DNA of 64,000 nucleotides, taken from the NCBI RefSeq assembly GCF_033097525.1, contig NZ_CP109907.1:4340001-4404000 (forward strand), read 5' to 3'. Positions 53,226 through 61,088 of the stretch are shown here, piece after piece (the stretch's first letter is position 1; the number at the start of each line of letters is the position of its first letter). This stretch comes from Sphingobacterium sp. UGAL515B_05. GTDB taxonomy: Bacteria > Bacteroidota > Bacteroidia > Sphingobacteriales > Sphingobacteriaceae. Made by a program: the position numbers and the translations under genes. The notes beneath the pieces were generated by a model that had not been told where the DNA came from, did no database searches, and saw only the letters and a program-made list of their open reading frames with translations.

Positions 53226-54269
53226 TTATACTAATTCGTTGATGTACACTTTTTGTTCCTGCAGAAAGCTGCTGATAATTTTAGTGAGTTTTTTTGTTTC
53301 GATCAAAAATCCATCGTGGCCATAGGTAGATTCAATCTCCTGGTAGTGGGCATTGGGAATATGTTGAGCGATAAATTGTTGCTCTTGTGGAGGAAACAAC
53401 AAATCTGTATTGACGCTCAGCACTAAAGTTGGGCAGTCGATGCTCGCTAAAGCGGATTCGATAGATCGTCTTCCACGACCCAAATTATGGCTGTCCATTG
53501 CTTTGGTTAGGAAGTAATAGCTGTACGCATTATAGCGTTTCACCAATTTTTCACCCTGATAGTTTTGATAGGAGGATGCTTTATAATGATCGAGTTTTTC
53601 GTTATCATCCTCCTTTTGTGTGTTGGCATACGTTGTATAGTTGCGGTAAGACAACAGTGCCATAGCGCGTGCAACTTTTAAACCCTTAGCTCCGCCATCG
53701 GGATGATTGGCGTATAAGGTTCGATCAGTTGTAATGGCAAGACGTTGACTTTCATTGAATGCAATACCCCATGGTGAATGGACGGCATTTGTTCCAACGA
53801 CGATTAGATGGTTGATGGCTATACTGTGCGATACGGCCCATTCCAATGCTTGTTGACCGCCCAATGAGCCCCCAATAAGGATCTCTATTTGTTTGATATC
53901 CAGGTGGTCTGCAAGAGATTGATGGGCTTTGACCAAATCCCTTACTGTAAATTCAGGAAAAGATAAGTAGTAAGGTTGTCCAGTAGCTGGGTTTATAGAT
54001 AGCGGATTACTGCTATTATATGCTGATCCGATGACATTGGCGCAGATAATATAATAATCGTTTGAATCAAACAATTCACCTGTTCCAAAAAGACCTGACC
54101 ACCAATCCAGTACATCCGCATTGGCCGTTAGTGCATGGCAAACCCAGATCACATTACTGCGATCTGCGTTGGGTTTGCCAAATGTTTCATAACTGATTTG
54201 TAAATCAGTAAGCTCTCTTCCATTTTCAAATACAAAAGGCTCCGGGTGCAGATAAATATGCTTACTCAT
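53226..54269 (-). CDS. metX: Homoserine O-acetyltransferase
   Basis: 347-residue alpha/beta-fold acyltransferase. VIWVCHALTANADV near residue 45, nucleophile Ser135 in IGGSLGGQQALEW, Asp in SVNTDLLFPP and His in YGHDGFLIE complete the triad; SYNSSNPLSI-type (GSAYNSSNPLSINPATG) segment is standard MetX. It activates homoserine with acetyl-CoA for sulfhydrylation. 33 bp after metY in the SAM-controlled operon. Confidence 0.93.
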   Translation of the reverse strand: MSKHIYLHPEPFVFENGRELTDLQISYETFGKPNADRSNVIWVCHALTANADVLDWWSGLFGTGELFDSNDYYIICANVIGSAYNSSNPLSINPATGQPYYLSFPEFTVRDLVKAHQSLADHLDIKQIEILIGGSLGGQQALEWAVSHSIAINHLIVVGTNAVHSPWGIAFNESQRLAITTDRTLYANHPDGGAKGLKVARAMALLSYRNYTTYANTQKEDDNEKLDHYKASSYQNYQGEKLVKRYNAYSYYFLTKAMDSHNLGRGRRSIESALASIDCPTLVLSVNTDLLFPPQEQQFIAQHIPNAHYQEIESTYGHDGFLIETKKLTKIISSFLQEQKVYINELV

Positions 54270-54302
54270 TTTACGTTTACGTTTTAAGCCGAAAAAATCT
54301 GA

Positions 54303-55613
54303 TTATTTAATTTTATCAAAAGCTTGTTGTAAATCAGCTTTGATGTCATCAATATGTTCTATTCCTACAGAAAGACGTAATAAACCTTTGAACACTCCAG
54401 CATTTGCCTGATCTTCATCACTCAATTGTTGGTGAGTAGTCGCTGCCGGATGGATAATCAATGACTTCGTATCACCAACATTGGCCAGGTGACTGATTAA
54501 TTCTAAGCTGTCGATAAAGCTATTGGCCTTTTGTGCTGCGTCACCTTTGAGCTGAAAAGAAAGCACTGCTCCATAGCCATTTTTAAGGTATTTTTGTGCG
54601 TTAGCGAAACTCGGAGAGCTTTTTAAGCCCGGATAATTTACTTTTTCTACCTGTGGATGCGCCTCAAGCCATTTAGCTACCTCTAAAGTGTTGTCTACAT
54701 GGCGTTGTACCCGCAAAGATAGGGTTTCAAGTCCTTGTAATAATAAGAATGAATTGAAAGGGGAGAGTGCTGGTCCGAAATCCCGAAGCCCTTCCACACG
54801 TGCCCGAATGGCAAATTGGATATTTCCAAACGGTCCGCCTTCACCGAAAACTTCGGAAAAAACTAAGCCATGATAGCCTTCAGATGGTTCGGAAAATTGC
54901 GGGTATTTTCCGTTGCCCCAATTATAGTTTCCGCCGTCGACGATGACACCGCCAATGCTTGTACCATGTCCACCGATCCATTTAGTAGCCGATTCTACCA
55001 CCACATTTGCACCATACTCCAAAGGTTTAAATAAATAACCTCCAGCGCCAAAAGTATTATCGACGATTAACGGTAGGTCATATTTTTTCGCTACTGCAGC
55101 AATTTTCTCAAAGTCTGGAATATTGAAACTTGGGTTTCCAATTGTTTCAACATAGATGGCCTTTGTTTTATCATCAATGAGGGCTTCAATTTTATCTGCC
55201 TCGGCGTCCGTTGCAAATCGAGCTTCGATGCCCAGGCGTTTAAAAGAAACTTTAAACTGGTTGAATGTACCGCCGTATAAGTTGGATCCGGCAACAAAAT
55301 TGTCACCACTTTCCAAGATATTATTTAATGCAATAAACTGTGCCGCCTGGCCAGATGCAACAGCAACAGCCGCGACTCCACCTTCCAGTGCCGCAATACG
55401 TTGTTCGAAAACATCCGTAGTAGGATTCATAATCCGTGTATAAATATTGCCGAACTGCTTTAATGCAAATAAGTTTGCGCCGTGTTCGGCATTTTCAAAT
55501 ACAAAGGATGTTGTTTGATATATAGGAACTGCTCTAGATCCCGTAGTAGGGTCAGCGACTTGGCCAGCGTGAACCTGAAGAGTTTCGAATTTTAAATTTT
55601 TGTTTGAAGACAT
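54303..55613 (-). CDS. metY: O-acetylhomoserine sulfhydrylase (aminocarboxypropyltransferase)
   Basis: 436 residues, the PLP gamma-family. LQVHAGQVADPTTGSRAVPIYQTTSF opens, the N-terminal Tyr/Arg pair is in IYTRIMNPT, Asp185 in IVDNTFGAGG and PLP Lys211 in SATKWIGGHG. It uses sulfide with O-acetylhomoserine to form homocysteine. It is the first gene after the SAM-I riboswitch and leader ORFs. Confidence 0.94.
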   Translation of the reverse strand: MSSNKNLKFETLQVHAGQVADPTTGSRAVPIYQTTSFVFENAEHGANLFALKQFGNIYTRIMNPTTDVFEQRIAALEGGVAAVAVASGQAAQFIALNNILESGDNFVAGSNLYGGTFNQFKVSFKRLGIEARFATDAEADKIEALIDDKTKAIYVETIGNPSFNIPDFEKIAAVAKKYDLPLIVDNTFGAGGYLFKPLEYGANVVVESATKWIGGHGTSIGGVIVDGGNYNWGNGKYPQFSEPSEGYHGLVFSEVFGEGGPFGNIQFAIRARVEGLRDFGPALSPFNSFLLLQGLETLSLRVQRHVDNTLEVAKWLEAHPQVEKVNYPGLKSSPSFANAQKYLKNGYGAVLSFQLKGDAAQKANSFIDSLELISHLANVGDTKSLIIHPAATTHQQLSDEDQANAGVFKGLLRLSVGIEHIDDIKADLQQAFDKIK

Positions 55614-55626
55614 AATATATCAGATT

Positions 55627-55668
55627 TTAAGGGTTCAAAAAGAAATTGTTAAGTAAAAAGAGAAGCAT
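55627..55668 (-). CDS. Putative 13-codon ORF with strong Shine-Dalgarno
   Basis: Between the leader ORF and metY, AAGGAGG precedes an ATG at 55668 by 5 bp. The frame reads MLLFLLNNFFLNP and stops 13 bp before the metY start. Such a strong SD is unusual in Bacteroidota. It may be a second leader peptide or the SD may help load ribosomes for metY. Reality of the peptide is unproven. Confidence 0.35.
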   Translation of the reverse strand: MLLFLLNNFFLNP

Positions 55669-55692
55669 ACACACCTCCTTGAAGGGTCTGTT

Positions 55693-55723
55693 AAATCTTT
55701 ATCCAAGAAAAAGGAAATGATTT
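55693..55723 (-). promoter_or_regulatory. Imperfect hairpin after the leader ORF
   Basis: AAATC...TTTCC can pair with GGATAAAGATTT with a small bulge and one mismatch around a U-rich loop. It starts right after the leader stop. No U tract follows, so an attenuator role is only a possibility. Confidence 0.3.
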
Positions 55724-55858
55724 TTAACAAGCGTGGAAGTGCATATGCATACGCATTCGCATCAATACAGTGGTATGATGGCTTACACTTTCGCTTATCG
55801 TGCGGCTCACTTGTGTTGAACCTGAATTTTTAATGGACTTCAGTAGTTTAATAATCAT
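55724..55858 (-). CDS. Methionine-rich leader ORF (44 codons)
   Basis: The ATG is 12 nt past the riboswitch 3' stem. The frame encodes 44 residues; codons 32-44 read LMRMRMHMHFHAC, with Met at 33, 35, 37 and 39 and Cys last, directly before the stop. Alternating Met codons and a terminal Cys just ahead of a sulphur amino-acid operon are what a Met/Cys-sensing leader peptide would show. It lies 110 bp before metY. Whether it is translated is an inference from this composition. Confidence 0.6.
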   Translation of the reverse strand: MIIKLLKSIKNSGSTQVSRTISESVSHHTTVLMRMRMHMHFHAC

Positions 55859-55869
55859 TGTCTTATGTT

Positions 55870-55980
55870 ATTTATATGCTCCAAAACGATATTGTTTTGG
55901 ACAGGAATTGGCACCTTTTCAAACAAATTGAAGGTTGCCAGTGGGTCATTGAGCCAGTCTCTCGCCACTTCTTTATAAAT
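55870..55980 (-). ncRNA. SAM-I riboswitch (S-box)
   Basis: On the minus strand the S-box consensus is clear: GAAGTGGCGAGAGACTGGC, then CTGGCAACC, GGTGCCAATTCCTG. P1 is formed by ATTTATA at the 5' end (55974-55980) with TATAAAT at the 3' end (55870-55876); the final hairpin CCAAAAC-AATATC-GTTTTGG is P4. It binds S-adenosylmethionine and turns off the met operon that follows. Confidence 0.93.
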
Positions 55981-56034
55981 CAAGACCTACTGATTAAGGG
56001 AGGTGTTGATTAGAATCTTCTTTCGAAGACGATA

Positions 56035-56065
56035 CAAATATAAATTCTTTTTTTATTAAAGCAAA
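56035..56065 (-). promoter_or_regulatory. Promoter of the met operon
   Basis: Minus-strand TTTG (56062-56065), 19 bp spacer, TATATTTG (56035-56042): a complete match to the Bacteroidota promoter. Transcription would start near 56028, about 48 nt before the riboswitch P1 stem. Confidence 0.75.
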
Positions 56066-56161
56066 AGAAAAGCTATTTTTTAGTTAAAGGAATTTTGAAT
56101 AACATACCGATTGGATCACATATTGTCCCATGAAACTAGATAAGTAACTGCCAATCGGGTA

Positions 56162-58192
56162 TTATGATTTCTTTAAGTTGATCCGTTCTGCAATTTGATT
56201 TAAATCTGTTAAAAGAGGTTTAAGTGCATCAATTCTACTATGGATATCATACGTCAGGTGGTGATTCGTCTTTTTGTTTAACGATAGCGAAAGACCCACC
56301 AAATGGGAGTTGACCTGATAAGAGAGTGCCTGAAAATGGTGGATATGTGACCAATCCATCCATTTGTGTTCGGGTTCTTTTTTCATTTGATTGATAGCGT
56401 CTGAAAACAGGGCCATGGCAGTCTGTGCTTTTTTGCGAGCCAGTCGTATATCAAAGGAACTTTGTCTTTCGTCCGACAGACGGTTATTGATGATCTGGAA
56501 ATAATGTTCGTTGTAAAGAGATACCTCTTTTGCCAGCTGAACCATGCCAGTGCTCTGGCGTACAGGTATCAAGAAATAACCTGCTATAGCCAAGAATGCT
56601 CCAATAAGTGTAAAAAGCATTCGGCTGCCTAAAATGAGATTGATATTGCCTTCAAACAAATTGAGCGCAATCACAATTCCCAAGGTAATAAAGATGACAC
56701 TGACCATGTAATTAGATCGATTGAATAAAAAGAATCCGAAAAGACCTAATGCAGCTATGGTAAGAAGAGCCGGGAGAAAATGAATAGCAATTAAGCAGAA
56801 TATGCCAACTATTATACCCGAGAATGTGCCTACAATACGCTCTATATTACGCTTTTTTGTCATTGAAAATGCTGGTCTGGCAACAATAGCGATCGTTAGT
56901 AAGATCCAATAGGTATATTTAAAATCCAAAAATAGAATACCAATCAATGCACCTGTTCCAAAAAGAAGAGCCATCCGAACGGCAAAGCGAAAAAGCGGGT
57001 TATTCAGATGGAGTTTACTTTTTAGATCAGCGAGATTGCGCAAAGGTCGATTGATAAATTGTTGGTACTCACTACAGTCAATCTTATCCTGGATTTCCTG
57101 ATTTTGATAAAAAGCCACCTGAATTCGGTTGAGTACATCAATAATTGCTTCGATGTTGCTTATGATCGAACATAATATACTTTTTGCTTGACCGGCCTGC
57201 TCTTCTTGAATTTCTTTTAAATCCTGTAAGAGGGCATTAATTTTAAAGTTATTATGATATAATTGATGTGCATACCGAAACCTCTTGTTAGGTTGTGAAA
57301 AGCTATCAATTTCTAAAGCTAATAATTTGATTGTTTGACGAATTAAAGGGAGGCTGCCCGTATCTGCAAGGTTTTTGCGAATCGCATCATAGTCGTGATC
57401 GAGTGCAATAATTAACTCATGGAGGTCAATTAACCCATAAACTTGACTGAGCCAATAATTGCTTTTATGCCACTGTTGACTTATGATTTTTTTTTCTCGA
57501 AAAAGAAGGGACCTGATTTGTTCCTGTTGTTCGCTGATCTGGCCATGAATTTTGCCTACGCGACTGTACGTTATATTCAAAGGAATATCGGGATCGTAAG
57601 ACTGAGATCGTATCAATAGAAATTGGGACAATCCATGAAAACCATTGGCCATCGCATGTTTTAGCGAGCGATAAGGTTGTATATAGGCCTGTAAAAGGCT
57701 AAAAAAGTAATATATAATGGATCCTGTTGTAATCTGTAAACTAACAGCAAAGGGCTGTTGTGGGGCCATTCCGATCACAAAACTCATGAGAATCAATGTC
57801 ATGTTTCCAATTGCAGCATAACGAGCTCCAAAAATACCGTATAACGTACAGATAAAACCCGCCGCCGCTAGCAATATCACCAAGGGCCAATGATATGGAA
57901 ATACAATCGCTGTAAACAATGAGGCAACAAAGAAGGTGGGGATGCAGACAAGAGCCGAAGAAAGTTTATCTTTTCTGTTTCCAGGAGGATCTGTGAGTGT
58001 TGTTAACAACGATCCGACACCGATTCCAATTGCCGTGCTCGCTTGCGCTCCCAATAAGTAGAGAGCTAAACTTGGGATGATACTGATGAAAACATTACGT
58101 AAAGCGTCTCCAGAATGCTCGCCTTGCATAAATCGTATCATTAGGATATAAATACGGTAGAGTCTTTTCTTCAAGGATACAGTGTTCATCAA
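56162..58192 (-). CDS. FUSC-family membrane protein
   Basis: 676 residues. Two membrane blocks of about five or six helices each (about 25-185 and 400-555) flank cytoplasmic helical regions, the YccS/YhfK-like layout: RNVFISIIPSLALYLLGAQAS, SALVCIPTFFVASLFTAIVF; then FRFAVRMALLFGTGALIG and TKKRNIERIVGTFSGIIVGI. Related to aromatic-acid exporters of the AaeB family, but without a fusion-protein partner here. The substrate is unknown. Confidence 0.85.
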   Translation of the reverse strand: MMNTVSLKKRLYRIYILMIRFMQGEHSGDALRNVFISIIPSLALYLLGAQASTAIGIGVGSLLTTLTDPPGNRKDKLSSALVCIPTFFVASLFTAIVFPYHWPLVILLAAAGFICTLYGIFGARYAAIGNMTLILMSFVIGMAPQQPFAVSLQITTGSIIYYFFSLLQAYIQPYRSLKHAMANGFHGLSQFLLIRSQSYDPDIPLNITYSRVGKIHGQISEQQEQIRSLLFREKKIISQQWHKSNYWLSQVYGLIDLHELIIALDHDYDAIRKNLADTGSLPLIRQTIKLLALEIDSFSQPNKRFRYAHQLYHNNFKINALLQDLKEIQEEQAGQAKSILCSIISNIEAIIDVLNRIQVAFYQNQEIQDKIDCSEYQQFINRPLRNLADLKSKLHLNNPLFRFAVRMALLFGTGALIGILFLDFKYTYWILLTIAIVARPAFSMTKKRNIERIVGTFSGIIVGIFCLIAIHFLPALLTIAALGLFGFFLFNRSNYMVSVIFITLGIVIALNLFEGNINLILGSRMLFTLIGAFLAIAGYFLIPVRQSTGMVQLAKEVSLYNEHYFQIINNRLSDERQSSFDIRLARKKAQTAMALFSDAINQMKKEPEHKWMDWSHIHHFQALSYQVNSHLVGLSLSLNKKTNHHLTYDIHSRIDALKPLLTDLNQIAERINLKKS

Positions 58193-58531
58193 TCAGTTTA
58201 CTAATTTTCTGTGCAAAAATACAAATATTATGCTTAATATTTTTTATATACAATTTATTTGTTTTGATTTTTGTTTATTTTTTGAATTTTTATTTTGATT
58301 CGATGTGCTTCTCTTGCGCTGTGCTTTTTGGAGATTCAAGATTAGCTGGGATAATTTACCGGCTTTAACATCGATCAGTGAGGGATATGGTTTACCGATG
58401 TTATTGGGTTGTCTACCGAGTAAATTGGACGATCGATCTATTTCCACTGGTGTAGGTGTAATGAATACACGAGGTTTGTTGTCATTATTATGAAGTTGAC
58501 TATCTAATCGATAGCCTAAAGAAATTACATT
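58193..58531. other. Intergenic region with a coding-like minus-strand frame
   Basis: The divergent gap between the FUSC and barrel genes. On the minus strand 58244-58543 is open; its middle (KPRVFITPTPVEIDRSSNLL onward) looks protein-like and ends in a Lys/Asn-rich tail, but its only Met overlaps the barrel gene start. Possibly a relic of a larger gene. Confidence 0.3.
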
Positions 58532-60982
58532 ATGAAACCACAAAAAATTAATTTGCTCTTATTTTCACTTGTTTTATTCCTGTTTTCTATGGGTAGGACT
58601 GTCTCTGCACAATCTGACGGAGGGAAATTACGTACAGTCGTTGTTGGAGAAAACAACCAGCCTATTGCGGCTGCAAATATTTCACTGTTTCGTAAGCCCA
58701 ATGATATCTTGTTAAAAGGAACATTATCCAACGAAAATGGAGAAATTATGTTGTCTGCGATACCCGAAGGGAAGTACAGCCTACAGGTGTCCACGGTGGG
58801 TTACGCTATTTATCGTTCAGGGGAAATGGCGCTGAGTGCGGGCGATCTCAAGGTGCTGGATACGATTCGTTTACAGATGGAGACTAAAGTGCTGAGTGAG
58901 GCACAGGTGGTCGGAAAGAAACCATTGATTGAGAGTCATCTCGATAAAGTTGTCCTCAATGTGGAAAACAGTATTTTGGCGACAGGGAATAATGCATTGG
59001 AACTCTTGCAAAAGGTTCCAGGGGTAACTTTAGACAACAAAAAGATCAATTTGCGTGGAAAAAGTAATGTGATTATCATGATTGATGGTAAGCCGACCTA
59101 TCTTTCTGCGGATGAAGTATCGCGATTATTGGAAAATACGGCTTCCAATGCAATAGCGTCGATCGAAGTGCTCACCAATCCACCCGCAAAATACGATGCG
59201 GCTGGGAATGCAGGGATTATTAATATTAAGACAAAGAAGAATACGCAATTTGGAAGTAATGTTAGTTTAAACCTCAATTTAGGGCAGGGTAAATATACAA
59301 AGGCGGATGGTGGTTTTCTAATAAACCATCGCAACAATTGGGTGAACTTATTCTCTTCCTATAACTACGCAAATACCTTAGGCTTTAATGATTTAGATAT
59401 CGATAGGGCTGTAGATACCAAAAATGGAACGACTTTTTTCAATTCGGATTCTTATTCGAAATTCCGCTATCGAGGCCATAATTTCAAATTTGCGGCAGAT
59501 TTTAACCTGGGAAAACAGGAGATCATTGGATTTGTGGTTAATGGTAATGTAAGCAATGGCCATTCAACACGCGAGGGAAGTAATCTGATCGCCTCTCAAA
59601 AAGGTAAGCTTGATTCGATTGTATTAGGAAGCAATTTGTCAGATTTTAAATACCATTACCTCACTTATAATCTTAACTACAAAAAGACATTTGATACTTT
59701 AGGGACTGAATTGACCGTTAACGGGGATTATTCATATTCGAAAAATAATGACAATAGCACCGTTGGAAACCGTTTTCTGGACGCAAATTGGGAGGAATTT
59801 AAATCACCGAATATTTTCCGAAATGATATGCTTTCTAAGACAAACATATTAGTTTTTAAAACTGATTTTGTGCATCCTTTTAATAAAACGACGAAACTTG
59901 AGGCGGGCTTAAAATATAGCCGCGTAAAAACAGATAATAATTTGTTGTATGAAGATCAGGATCAGCAAGGCGAGTTTGTGCAAAATAATGGTCAAAGTAA
60001 TCAGTTTTTGTATAATGAAAATATAGCTGCAGCTTATTTCAGCCTAAATAAATCGTTCGGAAAGTTTTCCGTACAAACTGGACTGCGTGTTGAAAATACG
60101 AGCTCCATGGGAAATTCGGTGACGCTAGGGCAACAAACAAAACGGACCTATACCGATTTTTTTCCATCCATATTTGTACAGCAACAGATTAATGATAATC
60201 ACAAGCTTGGTGCGAGTTATAGCAGACGTATTGACCGCCCTGATTATGGGTCATTGAATCCCTTTGTGTATTATTTGGATCAATACACGTATCAGTATGG
60301 CAACCCTTATTTAAATCCACAATATACTAATTCGTATGAAGTAAATTATACTTTTAAAGAACGCTATTTATTGAGTTTGGGCTACAAGAGGACCAACGAT
60401 GCCATCACTCAGATCATAGAAAGCAATTCGGAGACCAAAGCTATTGCACAGACAGACCGAAACCTGGCTTATTTTGATTATTACAACATGAATGTCAATA
60501 TACCAGTTAAGCTTTTTAAATGGTGGAGTATTTCTAACAATGCCAGCGCTTTTTATAATAAGTTTAGTTTTGATGAGCAGTCCGGAGCGCAACGCCAATT
60601 GGAAAAGTTATCGTTCCAGGTAAGTTCCAATCATGATATTCGAATTGGGGAAACAACAAACCTGGAGCTGACAGCTAATTATTTTTCGCCGGCAGTTTAT
60701 GGGGTATTTAGTTTTCAGTCTTACTATGGTATCGATCTTGGTGCTGGAAAAACATTTCTTGACAAAAAATTGAATGTGAAGTTGGCTGTAAATGATGTGT
60801 TGAATACAAGAGGTCAGCGCAGATTGTCGAGTTATCAGGAAAATGGATACTATCGTATCCGCAATGGATATGATAGTCGGGTTATCCGATTGTCAGTTTC
60901 TTATCGTTTTGGTAATATGAATATTAAGTCAGTCAATAAGAAGGCTGGTAATAATGAGGAAGATAATCGGTTAAAAAAATAG
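58532..60982 (+). CDS. TonB-dependent-receptor-like outer-membrane barrel protein
   Basis: 816 residues with a signal (LLLFSLVLFLFSMGRTVSAQ). Residues about 30-120 form a carboxypeptidase-regulatory-like beta domain (NGEIMLSAIPEGKYSLQVSTVGY); about 125-230 a plug (NALELLQKVPGVTL, IMIDGKPTYLSADE, SIEVLTNPPAKYDAAG); the rest is an OMP_b-brl_3 barrel (SYSRRIDRPDYGSLNPFVYY, YQYGNPYLNPQYTNSYE). Barrel ends SVSYRFGNMNIKS plus a charged tail. No SusD partner or TonB-box is evident. Ligand unknown. Confidence 0.9.
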   Translation: MKPQKINLLLFSLVLFLFSMGRTVSAQSDGGKLRTVVVGENNQPIAAANISLFRKPNDILLKGTLSNENGEIMLSAIPEGKYSLQVSTVGYAIYRSGEMALSAGDLKVLDTIRLQMETKVLSEAQVVGKKPLIESHLDKVVLNVENSILATGNNALELLQKVPGVTLDNKKINLRGKSNVIIMIDGKPTYLSADEVSRLLENTASNAIASIEVLTNPPAKYDAAGNAGIINIKTKKNTQFGSNVSLNLNLGQGKYTKADGGFLINHRNNWVNLFSSYNYANTLGFNDLDIDRAVDTKNGTTFFNSDSYSKFRYRGHNFKFAADFNLGKQEIIGFVVNGNVSNGHSTREGSNLIASQKGKLDSIVLGSNLSDFKYHYLTYNLNYKKTFDTLGTELTVNGDYSYSKNNDNSTVGNRFLDANWEEFKSPNIFRNDMLSKTNILVFKTDFVHPFNKTTKLEAGLKYSRVKTDNNLLYEDQDQQGEFVQNNGQSNQFLYNENIAAAYFSLNKSFGKFSVQTGLRVENTSSMGNSVTLGQQTKRTYTDFFPSIFVQQQINDNHKLGASYSRRIDRPDYGSLNPFVYYLDQYTYQYGNPYLNPQYTNSYEVNYTFKERYLLSLGYKRTNDAITQIIESNSETKAIAQTDRNLAYFDYYNMNVNIPVKLFKWWSISNNASAFYNKFSFDEQSGAQRQLEKLSFQVSSNHDIRIGETTNLELTANYFSPAVYGVFSFQSYYGIDLGAGKTFLDKKLNVKLAVNDVLNTRGQRRLSSYQENGYYRIRNGYDSRVIRLSVSYRFGNMNIKSVNKKAGNNEEDNRLKK

Positions 60983-61030
60983 GAGCTACTGTTGTGAGGG
61001 GAGATAAGGAGCGAGAGATAGCGAACGTTT

Positions 61031-61080
61031 CCCTAAAACACAAAGAGCCTGCGATATCGCAGGCTCTTTGTGTTTTAGGG
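61031..61080. terminator. Perfect 50-bp palindrome, bidirectional terminator
   Basis: The arms CCCTAAAACACAAAGAGCCT GCGAT and their exact complement abut without a loop (a few central bases must unpair). It sits between the convergent barrel and glnN genes, 7-9 bp before the glnN stop, and terminates both. Confidence 0.8.
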
Positions 61081-61088
61081 AAGTTATC

